NCBI GenBank assembly: GCA_020086605.1
Contig: JACBWW010000021.1
Location: 714,209-778,208 of the forward strand
From: Lanius collurio
Taxonomy: Eukaryota > Chordata > Aves > Passeriformes > Laniidae
Direction: 5' to 3'
DNA length: 64,000 bases
Shown: piece after piece, positions 50,341-61,325 of the stretch
Position numbering within the stretch: position 1 is the first letter of the stretch
Layout: every line of letters begins with the position of its first letter
The notes under the pieces: model-generated
Database searches by the model: none
What the model was told of the DNA's origin: nothing
The model's input: the letters and a program-made list of their open reading frames with translations, nothing else
Program-made: the position numbers and the translations under genes

Positions 50341-51115
50341 TCTTTTTGAGTGGTAGATTGTGTTCTTTAAGTCCCTGTGCTGCTTGTGAGTACAATGACA
50401 ACTGTATCTATAATCTCTGTACCACCTGTTGCCTTAGCTACCATTTAATATACAATATGATGTTGGAGATAAAATGCTTTCTGTGGTACCTATAAAACAC
50501 CTCAGTGGTCCTCACGAGCCACAGGAACACCAGATTTATATGCAGTTGTGGCAGTGAATCTCTGCTGTCTCCACCTGTGCCAGAGCTGTTGGGGAGTGCA
50601 GCTTCACAAGCAAAGCCAAATGGCAAGCAGAGCCCTTTGCTGGGCAAAGCCTGCAGGATTTTAGGACAGAAGTACAAATGCCTGCATGCATCTAAAATTT
50701 AAAAATTAGTGTGACTGTTGATATTTTATTATATAGATACACACTGACAATGTATTCCTGGTTAGTTGTTCCCCATAGAGATGTGCCCAGAGGTGTCCAC
50801 AGTTTGGGAACAGGTACTGCAGGCTGTTGGAGCCGGGGCCACCTCAAACACTAAAGGAGAAATCCATCCCTCTTCCTCCCCTGGCCAGCTGCTTGAACTG
50901 CAGCATCCTGCCTGAATCCACAAAGTTCCCAGTCTCTTGTTCTTCTAGCCAGAAAAAAAGACATTTTGGAAGGGGTTAAAATTTTGCACAAACCCATCTC
51001 CTTATGCAGAGACTTTAAATAATAGTTCAGTGCAGCCATTCCATGCTGTGAAGTGTTGTTGATTTCTCTTTTCTTCAGGGCTATTTCTCTTATTTCAAAG
51101 AACTTGATAATATGC

Positions 51116-51128
51116 AAAAAAAAAAAAA
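51116..51128. repeat. A13 homopolymer
   Basis: A short A-tract in intronic DNA. No associated gene copy or element is recognisable next to it. Confidence 0.8.
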
Positions 51129-52206
51129 GTCTGCTGCTCTGTGAGGTTTTTAAAACTGCTAAGTACTGTGGTGTTCCCTCAACATTCCTTCTGAAGGCTT
51201 TGCAGGGCTCCATTCTTTCTCCTTCTCTTCTCCTGCATTCTATTTCTGGCTAATCCCATCTGCAAAAGCAAATTGGTTGGTAACACCTGGGTTAGAAGAT
51301 TCAATCTTCTCTGTCCAAAGCAAGCTTTTGTCTCATCTCTAATATCTCTATTTAGACAATGAGCCACAAGCTGAAGTCTAATTTAGTGGCTATTCCCTTC
51401 CCTGCCTTCAGTTCCAGGGTATTCACCCTTCTCATTCAGTCCATTCCCAAGCACATGATGTGTGTTTTCTGTTAAGATGGTTCTTATTCATCTCTTGTTG
51501 CTACTCATCTGCAGGGCTATTTCAGTGTCTTCCTTTCAAATGTTCTAAAAAGTCCTTTTGTGGTGATAATCGTTGTCAAGGCATTTTGGTTGTGCTGCTC
51601 AGTCTGTGCCCTCACCAGGCTGTGTTTGCTTTGCACAGAAGTTTAAGTGCTTTGCTCCTTGTTATTTGTGGCTTCAGTTATACAAATAATTTGTGTTTGC
51701 TTTCTTTCTGCCAACTCTGTCACCCACAAATGTGTTCACACTTGAAGTCCCAAGAAGCAGAATACCAGAGAAGGGAAAAAACCAACTCCACAAGCAAAAC
51801 CCCGAAAGAACTGGACAGTGCTGTCTCCTTGAATAACTCTAAAGAGCTCTGCTCCTTTTCCTAGGAAAAGTCCTTAATTCTTCCAGTTGGTTCTACAGGC
51901 TGTTCCTCAGCTTGTGCCTCCAGCCCATCTTCATTGCAAAGCTGCAGCTTGGCTGTTGGGCAGATAAAACTAAAGGAAGTCTGCAGCAGTGTGCCTCTGG
52001 GGAATGGAAAAGAAATGGGAATGTTAAGGATGAGGGCAAAAGTCTGGGGTGCCAGCTATGCAGCCGAATTCTGAAGAGAATTCAGGTGTCTTTTTACTCA
52101 GCTCTCATAGAATTTAAGAGATCAGGAGGTCACTCAAGAAGGAAAACTTACAATAAATTAGATTTGAAATTTGTTTGAAATCACCTTCTTGGTCTGTCTT
52201 TCACAG

Positions 52207-52355
52207 AAAATGTTGCTGCCCTGACTGGTAGTCATGAAGAGAAGGGGGTGAAGCGAATTTGTCTGGAGAAGTTGGAAGTTTGGAAATTTTCAGCAGGAGG
52301 TGAAGCCAAGCCAGCCATTGACATGAGAATGAACTCAATGCCTCAGACTTAAGCG
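52207..52355 (+). other. Candidate exon D, possibly terminal
   Basis: The acceptor cttggtctgtctttcacag precedes 52207. One frame is open for 47 codons after two overhanging bases (NVAALTGSHEEKGVKRICLE, KLEVWKFSAGGEAKPAIDMR, MNSMPQT), ending in TAA at 52350-52352. A fair donor, AAGCG|GTAACT, follows at 52355/52356. The exon would need a preceding exon ending in phase 1, which candidate B does not provide. No AATAAA follows closely. I recognise no domain. It could be an untranslated exon or chance. Confidence 0.2.
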
Positions 52356-55300
52356 GTAACTCATTTTTCTGTCACCTTTTTATTTCCAATACAATACCAT
52401 AGGATAATTTGTATAGATTATAGAGGATATTGTTTGACTACTACCAGAGTTTAAATAGAGAAATCTTACAAGAGCCAAACACATGATTTTGTGAGCTTCA
52501 TTCACTAGAAATAAGTTGGAATTTTAGTATGTGGTGCTTTATTCAGTAGCTGAAATTTCTTGCAGTGGGTTCATCACATCTCTTCATCATTGAAAAACTT
52601 TGTTTTTCCACTACTAACTGTCTTCCCACCCAATGGCCAGCAAACTGCAGTTTGGAGCAGGTTGTAGAAGCAACTCTGTCCCTGTTTTTTGTTATATTTT
52701 AAATACTTCATGTGACTCCTGAAACATGTGGAAAGACACACTTACATGGCACACTAGAAGTTTGTTCGTTTCTGCTGACATTCAACATTTCCTCAAAAAT
52801 CTTTTTCCATTTTCTTCTTTTCTTTGCTGTTTTTATTTGCTTATCTTTTTCTCTGCCATTCATAACTGGGTATTAAACATCTGAAATACTTTTAGGCCTG
52901 TCTTCCTAGGGTCAGTTTACTAGTCAGGAATTCAAAACTGTGCTACTTTTCGAAGTTAAATTGGGAGCAGAAAGACCTCCAGCTCTTTCTTGCTATCCCA
53001 TTTTGGGCTCTGTGGCTTTGTAAAAATGTAGAACTGGCCACTAAAAACAGAAGCTTTAAGGAAGGACAGAGGGGAATTACCAAATCTTTGATACCACATC
53101 AAGATGATGTTTCCATGTCTTTTGAGACAGGAGAGTGAAAGGTGTTTGTGCTCTCCTCAAAGCCTCACAGAACCCCAACAGAATGGAATCTGCCTTACTT
53201 TGAAAACTGTAATGTAACTGCATACATAAAAAATGGTGTCTCACCACGTTTCTTTCATTTGTCATGAATAAAACAAAGGAAATCTGTTATGTGTTGTGGC
53301 TTTGTTTGAAATGCTTCTTTCTTATTCTACCCTCTTGTTTTAGAGGGAGAGTGAACAGATCTGACAATAGTTCTATGTGACCGATGGTAGAAAAATCAGA
53401 CCTGCATTTCTGAGCCTTACAAATATACCTGTTCTTATTTACCAGTCCAGGTGAGGTATTCATTCCACCCCTGTATTGTAGGCTGTGTTAGAACTTCAAT
53501 GGGAGAACAGTCAGTGCCCCAGAAGGATTTCATCCTAATTTCTGTGAGGTTAAGGGTGAGATTTCAGAAAATGGTCAGCATAATGGAGCACTTCTGTCTG
53601 TAAGCCACACTGAGGCTCCTGTGTCTCTTGTGAGAGCACAAGCAGGCCAGCACTACCAAGAACTTAGAGCTCAGCCAGTGCATCAGGTGCTCAGGAGGCT
53701 GCCAGGTTCTTCCTTCTCTGAGTTCCCACCTTCAGGAGTTGTCTGGTTTGTTGCCAGAGTTGTTTCTATATTGTGTCAGTGTCTTCCGCTGCATTGGCAG
53801 GAAGGGAGGGCTTGCAGATTCCATCTGTTTGCAGTGGTGACAAATGAAGCTCAAAAAGAACTTAAAAGAAAAATGTTTTTCTTCTTTCAAGTTTTCAGAT
53901 TTACTGTGCTCTTGTTAAAGCCTTTTCTCTGTTGTTCCCATAGCCCTGCAGTCCTTTCTCTTTGAAGGTGTGCACAGATCCTTAGATCTGATTCACTCAC
54001 GTGTCTAACGAGAACAAGAAAAAGACAGTTCCAGCTCTCATGTCTGTTTTGCAAAAGTTTTGTAGCTGAAGCACTTCAGTGGGATTTTGAGTTTCTGTAG
54101 GCCAGTTTAGAGCTAGAAATATGAGCAGCACAAGTTAAAAAGCAGCCCTGGTCACAAACTCTTGCCCATTCTTACTAAGGAAAACACACCACCTTGGCTT
54201 GTCTGTATGCAGCAGGTCAGGAGAAGATACAAACAGGTTGTAACCACTGTTGTTTTAGAGGAAACATCTCTAAAAAACTGGAAGGTGATGTTTTGTCTGT
54301 TCCTTACACGTCCTCGCCTGGCAGAGCAACTTCTTCATGCATCTAGCCTTTGACAAAACAGCACCAACTGTAAATCTGCTGGGAACAAGGGCTTCAGCTG
54401 AGGAAATAGGTTCCCATAATTGTTTCTGCATTCAAATTACTATTATTTAACTGATAAAAATGACAATCAGAGGCCCAGGAACAGGGAGAACAATGCTATG
54501 GGATAGATTCCCCTGCTGGCACAGGAAAATGTTAATCAGCTGAACATGAAGGGGTTTTTGTAGTTGAGGGAAGTGCTGAGTGAGCTGGTTGGGATGAGCC
54601 AGGGGTTGCTGCTTAAGGCAGATAGATCTCCTTCCTGCTGGAGATGCTCTGGAGTGGCCTAGGTGGGAATGATTGAGTGCACATATTCTTTCTGTTTCTG
54701 AGAACAGCTGGAGGATGTTGCCTGGGAGGTGCTCTTGGCTCAGGGATTTTAAATGGGAGGGTTTTCTCTCAGCTTGAGAACACATTTTTTCCGCTTGACT
54801 CACTGGCTGAAATCTGAATGAGTGATAAAACTTCTAAAAGTAATGTTGAATTGGTTAGAATAATAGAAAATGCATTTATCATCAGGAAGGAAGAGCAAAA
54901 TAAGGGGAAAGATTCTATGGAGAGGAAGTTACCACCTTCCCAGTGACAATGGGAGGCTGTGGGCAGCTAACACACCTCAGCCTGCCTGGCTCTGCAGCCA
55001 CACAGCAAGCTGCCATCACAGAAGATTCTTCTGAAACCCTTCTCAGGCTCGTGTCCCACGTGCAGGACCCACACACATTCCGTGGGATGCTTTCCATTGA
55101 AAAGACATCACACTAGGAACGTGTTTGCATAGGTTGCCTCACTGTACAGAACACGAGCCTGTGTGTGCATGAAAGGAGACTGCCCACTGACTCCTGCAGA
55201 ACCCATTTTTTTCCAGGAACAACACCAGCCTTTGTTGCTTCTCTTTGGCTTGGCACATAGAACAAGGAAGGAGCAGAAAATACCAGCACTGAAGAGGAGC

Positions 55301-56212
55301 CTGTTGTGATCGATGTGAGCAGTAGATAAAGTGAGGTATCTGCAGGAGCAGGGAGGGGCTACCGGCTTAGATGGATTTTTAGGATAATAACCATAATAAC
55401 ATTCTTTTGACGATCTTACATTTCTCTAGTGCATTTCCTTTGTGTGTTCCTGAACAGTTTTCCAGACTCCAACTGCTGTATCAATTTCTGTGTACTTGCA
55501 GTTTGGAGAAGCATTGGGCACAGAGGACTGTGCTGTGTGTTCCATGTGCAGAACAGGCCAGCTGCCTTCCCCTGTCAGAGTTGCAGCCATCAAGGAATTA
55601 GAGCACTAAAACAGGGAACAGGTAGGGGAGCATTTTAGCTGCACTTATATGTGTACAAAAGAAAGATGCAAAATTGAGGATATTTATCTCAAAAAAAGCT
55701 GAAGATACTGAAGTTGGGATGTGTTTGGGTTGCAGGGTAAAGAAAAAAGACTTCTTTCTTCCTGAGACCTGGCTTCTTGTTCATTTGTCAGGTTCAACCA
55801 GAGTTCTCCAGCTGAGGTTTTAATGGCTGAAAGCTGATTCCATTCAAAATGGAAACACTGACAGACTAAGCAACAATAACGTAATAATATTTATTCCATG
55901 TCCCTATATGCACTTCTTTCCAGAGGGCAGTTCAGATTTTTCAGGCTTGCGACAGTCTCTGTTTTCACTTAGACTTATCTCTGAAATCTCCCCATCACAG
56001 GTGTGTTAAAAACACCATCCTTGTCAGTTTAGCTGATAGAAGGCAGCTGATGCTGGGTTTGCTGAATTCATGCTGGTGTGATGGCTGGAAATTTCAACTA
56101 AACAGGACAGAATGGAAAAATCATCTTGTAAATGTGTGAGGCTCCCAGTCTTCGTTTTGGACATGCTTCTGTAAGTTACATCCAAGCAGCTCTGCTGCTG
56201 GGTGTCTTGTAG

Positions 56213-56275
56213 CTCCTTTTGCAAGGGGATGGCAATTGCTTACTGTGGGAGCAGGGAATTTTCAGTGATTGGGAG
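56213..56275 (+). other. Weak candidate exon F
   Basis: A modest acceptor (ctgggtgtcttgtag) and a donor (TGGGAG|GTGAGA) bound 63 bases that are open in frame: LLLQGDGNCLLWEQGIFSDW then E. Both ends lie on codon boundaries, so it would fit between candidates B and C without disturbing the frame. The GDGNCL string recalls the catalytic motif of OTU-family cysteine proteases. The following residues do not continue that domain, so I treat the match as coincidence. Confidence 0.15.
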
Positions 56276-56854
56276 GTGAGAGGTCTTGCTTATGGTGAGG
56301 TCTCCTCTTTTCATTTGCTCAGTATTTGTAACAAATTCACTCTCCCTGAATTTCCATCATGTGAAAGTTGTGTATTTTACTCTGTCATTTCTTTTATCAG
56401 CTGCTCAGTTGGTGATAATTACATTGTATTTTTCATGCTGGGTCCTGTCATTTTTCTCTAGTCTGTTATTATGTGATGTGGCCTTGGCAAGAAACATATT
56501 CTCATTCTTCCAAACAAACCAAACCCCCTCCCCACCCAAAAAAAAAACCCACCTGCATACAGTTCAGATCCTGCTCATTAAGAAAACGATGAACTTCTAG
56601 GTGAAGAAGATAATCAACATTTGACCCTGCTGCAGGCAATAATCGTTTCCATGCAGGGAGTCCCACTGTCCCCAGGTTCTGGGTAGTGTTGGCTTTCCTT
56701 CGGTACCAAAGCACCCACCTCATACAGGGAGTTGCTGCAGCAACACTTCTTATGCTCTCTTTAACTCAAAATAATTGGAGTTTTGGAGGCTTCTCAGATT
56801 CAAAAGGTTTCTTCAATTTATCCAGAATGCAACTTTTCCTCTCAAACATCCATT

Positions 56855-56917
56855 TCCCTGGAGTTGGACTAGATGACCTCAGAGACCCCTTCAGCCCTAA
56901 TGATTCTGTCATTCCTT
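56855..56917 (+). mobile_element. CR1 LINE 3'-terminal fragment
   Basis: The sequence ggagttggactagatgacct, then cagagaccccttcagcccta, then atgattctgtcattcc is a textbook CR1 3' end, including the terminal ATTCTRTG-type octamer repeat. Orientation is plus. Only about 60 bases are clear; the upstream part is too diverged to delimit. Confidence 0.85.
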
Positions 56918-59591
56918 AACTCTCCCCAAGATAACTCTGAAAGTGCACTCAGAACCAACTGCTGATGGTGCACAGTCTTTCTTCCTTTGTTCTTCCAAAG
57001 CAGGAGTTCTTTGAGCCCAATCATCACTATCTTAAATACGAACATTAGCATATCTATATTTTAAGCAGAAATACTTCACAGGCAAATAGGCAGGGCTTTA
57101 AAGAGACTTCAAAATATTTCCAAAAATACCTGCCTTGCCTTCTTTTTCAGCCTTGTCTTATGGATCATTCTTTCCATTAGTTAACCTACTTTCTTTGCTA
57201 AGCTTTTATTTTTGTTCTGTTGCTTTCCGTTTCTGGTGATATAAATTCTGTGTATTCTCTTGGGGAAAACTCCAGGTTACACTTTAACTTGCACTGTGGT
57301 GGCAGTGCTTTGTGATTTATATTACAGTGACATTCCAAAGATATTTCACAAAATTCAGACTTTTCCTACTGAAGGAGTGTGGTAGGCCATGTGCAAACAA
57401 AACTGGGATTGTTTATTTTTCCATTACTAGATAAGAAGGTGGAAGGACAAATAAAATACAGAATAAAAAGAATCCCTATTCCGGATTCTTTAGATTCCTG
57501 CCTCCACACCCAGACTTTTTGAGAGCACTGCTGGCTGCTGAGATGCATGTTGGTTATCTGCTGTATAGCCCTACCCAAGATCTAACAATTACTGATTAGT
57601 TATGTTTCTCTTTTGCTGTGCCTTTACTGGGCTTTATTGCTGTTCGTATGAACATCTCTACCAGGTTAAAATACTTCAAATTTTTCACAGTGATTTCTTG
57701 AACTAGCAACTAGAAATAAAAGTACCACTTGATAACAAGCAATGACACAGTGTTTTCTTCTATCAGTGCAGCTGTAAACCAGTCAGAGGGATTGGATCTG
57801 TCCGAAAATCCTTGTTTTCAGGAAAAGCACTGCTGAAAGTGGAACTAAGATAGACAACTTTCTCTTGTTCATACTGACTTCCTCTTTCAGGTTTTTTGCT
57901 GAAAGCACAGTTCAGGTGCCTCACAATTTAAACATGCATTGTTACATGCAGGAGGAGAAGTGCATCAACAGTTCTGACTTACTGTCTCTGCTGTCTCTCC
58001 TGTAGTAGTGTCAGATACATGCACTGGCAGTCAAATATATTTGATTTTTGGCATAGTACTGTTTGCTTTCAACATGCATATAAAGCTTACTGAGGAGGAT
58101 ACACACACCCACCATTTTAAAGATGCCATACTATGAGAAATGAACAGGTATTACTCCAGTAGAGCCCACTGAGACAGTTTGGAGTTTATTTTATTACAAT
58201 AGTGTTGTTGTTTCAGTGTATTTAAGTTTAGGGCTTTAAGTGAGTCAATTTACAGGTATTAAATAAATCAAAATTTATGAGCTTGCCTTGTTAATAAAAA
58301 AGACATGCACCTAAAGAAAAATGGCACCAAGCTCATTGAAGGAAACATAATCCTTGCCTGACTATGACTCTGTGTTACTGATTTTCAAGAGTTTAGCTGA
58401 TGATATCCATTACACTTGATATTGGTGATGGATACAAAAATTAACCTTGAATAGGTGAGTGGTAGTGACATACTTGAGTCTTGCATCAGTCAGTATTCAG
58501 TTAATTATCTAAGTATCAGTGCAAAGAGAACAGGCTCCAGCTGGCTGTAATTAGGGCTGGATTGTTCCATGCCTTCAAGACAATTTTTACATTCATGGGA
58601 TCTGGAGCTTTCTGTTGTCCTCATTTCCTGCAACATAAAAGCACTTGTATGTCAACGAATGAAAGGGGGGCAGATAGTGAGAGAGACTGTGAGGATAAAT
58701 CTCATTAACATCCATGACAGTCCAGCTGAGAAATAGGCATTGCAAGTTCTAAATAAATTAAAAAAAAAAAATGAAAAGGGAAAACAACCCACAGGAGCCA
58801 CAGACAGGAAGTGTTATTTCAGTTGACTTGAAGAAAAGGTGGATCTTTAGAAAGCACAGTGGGTTCTATAAAAGCTGAAATCAGCTCTGTAAATTTTGGT
58901 CTTAATGAGAGACCACCAGCCTGTGCAGAAAGGAAGTTGGATGGCAGATCGGGGGTGTGTGTGACAGAACAGTCGATGAGGAGCCATGGGATAGAGCACT
59001 GCAGGTGCCACAGATCACAGCCCATTTGTTGAATTCAGGCTCTGGGGTTTGCCCTTATGCTGCTGAGTCACCAGCACTGCAGTGCTGGCATTGGCTCCTG
59101 GGGATGCTCTGCCTTTGGGAGACACTCCTCAGCTCCCTTCAGTTCTCAGGTCATCGTGACCTGTGCGGCCTCTTGTAGTTACCAGCCTCTGCTTCAACTC
59201 ATGAGCAAGACTGGCAACTTTCCAAATTATTCCTCTATTTGGGGAAGAAACAGCCTTTTGTGTAGTCTGCATGTAAAACTGCATGTTGGTATTTCAGTGG
59301 GATCCAGTTTGGAAGGTCTGTGCCAAGAACTGGAGGGAAAAAAGGGCAGTCAGTGTGAGCCCAAGAACTTCAGAACAGGATCTGTTCGGGCCATGGTGCT
59401 ACACAAAACCTGCTGCAACCTCCACTGACACTTCTTGGATGTCAAGAACAGGGAGACAGAGCTCCAGTGGCCTCCCTCATGGCCTCACAGCCATGTTCCT
59501 CTGGGCTGAATGTTGGTGCTCTCTGCTGATGTTCATCAGTGCCCTCAGCTCCCTGACCTGACAGAGATCGACCCTTCCTCCCCTCCCACAG
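56918..59591. other. Intron-like stretch, no supported gene
   Basis: A strong acceptor (gacttcctctttcag, about 57895) starts an open stretch (FFAESTVQVPHNLNMHCYMQ and on) but has no good in-frame donor before the stop near 58005. A10 occurs at about 58761. No transposon was recognised. Confidence 0.5.
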
Positions 59592-59652
59592 GTGCAGTTT
59601 GAAAGCTGGGGCTATTCAGAGGTGTTAGGAGAAGTGGTGAGGGTACACGAAG
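59592..59652 (+). CDS. Candidate internal exon C, best splice sites
   Basis: The acceptor ccttcctcccctcccacag and the donor CACGAAG|GTGAGC are both close to consensus. They enclose 61 bases with a single open frame: VQFESWGYSEVLGEVVRVHE plus the first base of a glycine codon (phase 0 in, phase 1 out). The other two frames contain stops. The entry phase matches the exit of candidate B, giving a continuous frame across a ~25.8 kb intron. I recognise no domain, and no further exon is visible before the window ends. This is the most convincing internal exon candidate, but it is short enough for chance to be a serious alternative. Confidence 0.38.
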
Positions 59653-60440
59653 GTGAGCATGGCCATCTAGTTTTAGCTTACAAATGTCTTATAAGGGCCT
59701 AAAGGAAGTTAACAAAACAGTAGTTGATAGGGAAAGGTGTACAAGTTAAATTCCTTCTTTATTTAATGCAAATTAAATATTGTCATAAGTAGTAACAGTT
59801 GCATGTGTATTTTCTGCTCAGGTTGGCTCTATTCAGACAGGCATCTCCAGCAGTGGCTGTGCAGATACCTGGGCTGCATTTAGCAAATGCTTTTGCCATG
59901 TGGTCATAGAACTGCAAGTACTGAACTGTGTCTGAGCCATCATCCTGCAGTGTCCTGGCACTGGGTGAGCACAGACAATCTGTGTGTCAGAGCACTTCAG
60001 TGTGGCAAGGCTGAAGTGTGGGATATACACTCAAGAAAATCATTTTATTCTGTGTGCTGAAATAAACTTTGTAAATTTTCTTTTATGTGCTTGATTATTA
60101 ATAGAGAATTAATATTTTGCTACTTTGACAAGAATGTTTTACTTACTGACCTACTTCTGTGAAAGTTTATATTCTCTGAGTATAGGATTTAGCATCACAG
60201 ATTCTGTTTATTGACTGAAACAAAGTCTCTTAATCCTCAGTATTTTGCTAATTTCCTTGAAACTTTCCTATGACAGCTATGCAAAACCAGCTGGACAGAT
60301 AAGAAACTGATAGCCACTGTGTATGTACAGACCTGCTTCAGCTCTAGCCATACAGCAGAGGAGCACGTAGCCATGGTTTGATGTTATTCAGCCTAGAGAC
60401 AAGCTATGAGCAAGGGCAATTGGTAAATTGTTCTCCCCCA
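59653..60440. other. Intron-like stretch, no supported gene
   Basis: AT-rich DNA between candidate exon C and a CR1 copy. An ATGCAAAT octamer (59766-59773) flanked by homeodomain cores is present, but such motifs occur several times in the window. Nothing else was seen. Confidence 0.5.
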
Positions 60441-61325
60441 TTATAGAATCAGAAAATTGTTAAGGTTGAAAAAGACCCTTATGAACATTGAGTCCAACCA
60501 CTGACCTAGCACTGCCAGGTCCACCACTGACCCACATCCCCAAGTGCCACATCCACATGGTGTTTAAATCCCCCTAGGGATGGTGACTCTACCACTGTCC
60601 TGGGCAGCCTCTGCCAGGGCTGGACAACCCTCTCAGGGAAGAAATCTTCCCTAATACCCAACCTAAACCTCCCCTGGCACAGCTTGTGGCTCATCACTGT
60701 GATTTCCTCTTGTCCTGGCATTTGTTGCCTGGGAGCAGAGTCCAAACTCCACCTGGCTGCACCCTTCTGTCTTGGAGTTGTGTCCCTGAGTGTCCTTTCC
60801 TCCAGGCTGAGCCTCCCCAGCTCCCTCAGCCACTCCTCACCACATTTGTGCTCCTGCCCCTTCCCCAGCTCTGTTCCCTTCTCTGAACACACTCCAGCCC
60901 CTCCATGTCTTCCTTGTCATGAGGGGCCCAAATGTGACCCCAGGACGTGTAGTGTGGCCTCAGCAGTGCCCAGCACAGACAGATGGTCACTGCCCTGGTC
61001 CTGCTGCCACACCACTGCTGGAACAGCCCAGGTGCTGTTGGCCTTCTTACCCCCCTGGGCACACCTGGGCTCGTGTTCAGCTGCTGCCCAGGTCCCTTTC
61101 TGCTGGGCAGCTTTCCAGTCCCTCTGCCCCCAGCCTGTAGCACTGCAGGGAGTTGTTGTGCCCAAGGACAGGACCCAGCACTTCACCCTGTTTAACCTCA
61201 TACAGCTGGCCTTGGCACTTGGATCTGGCCTGTCCTGCCCTCCAGCAGATCAACACTCCCACCCAAATTAGTGTTTTCTGTGACCTGACTGAGGGTGCCC
61301 TCAATCCCCTTAGGCCAACCCTTCT
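60441..61325 (-). mobile_element. CR1 LINE fragment with ORF2 C-terminal remains
   Basis: The 3' terminus is at the lower coordinate (ttatagaatcagaaaattgt, then taaggttgaaaaagaccc, on the plus strand). Read on the minus strand, the element still translates in pieces that match the C-terminal region of CR1-type ORF2 proteins: YRLGAEGLESCPAERDLG (near 61140-61080), EEWLRELGRLSLEERTLR (near 60840-60785) and WQRLPRTVVESPSLGGFK (near 60605-60550). These lie in different frames separated by shifts and stops, so the element is dead. The copy is 5'-truncated at about 0.88 kb, as most CR1 insertions are. The long plus-strand frame 60684-61271 is antisense to it. Confidence 0.93.

Larger units (their letters stand above)
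50341..56212. other. Intron-like stretch, no supported gene apart from candidate D
   Basis: AT-rich intronic DNA with many short frames, none with recognisable content. The frames at 51460-51864 (plus) and 54447-54803 (minus) are the longest; neither has splice-site support or a domain. No transposon could be identified. Confidence 0.5.

Noticed and set aside
56213..56275. GDGNCL string resembling the OTU protease catalytic motif
   Set aside because: Only six residues agree. The typical following residues and the rest of the domain are absent, and the exon candidate itself is weak.
7195..59773. Several ATGCAAAT octamers (7195, 48034, 59766)
   Set aside because: A few occurrences of an 8-mer are expected in AT-rich DNA of this length. 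They do not cluster.
60684..61271. 195-residue plus-strand frame, the longest gap-free frame in the window
   Set aside because: It is antisense to the CR1 copy. Its length comes from the GC-rich ORF2-derived sequence on the other strand.
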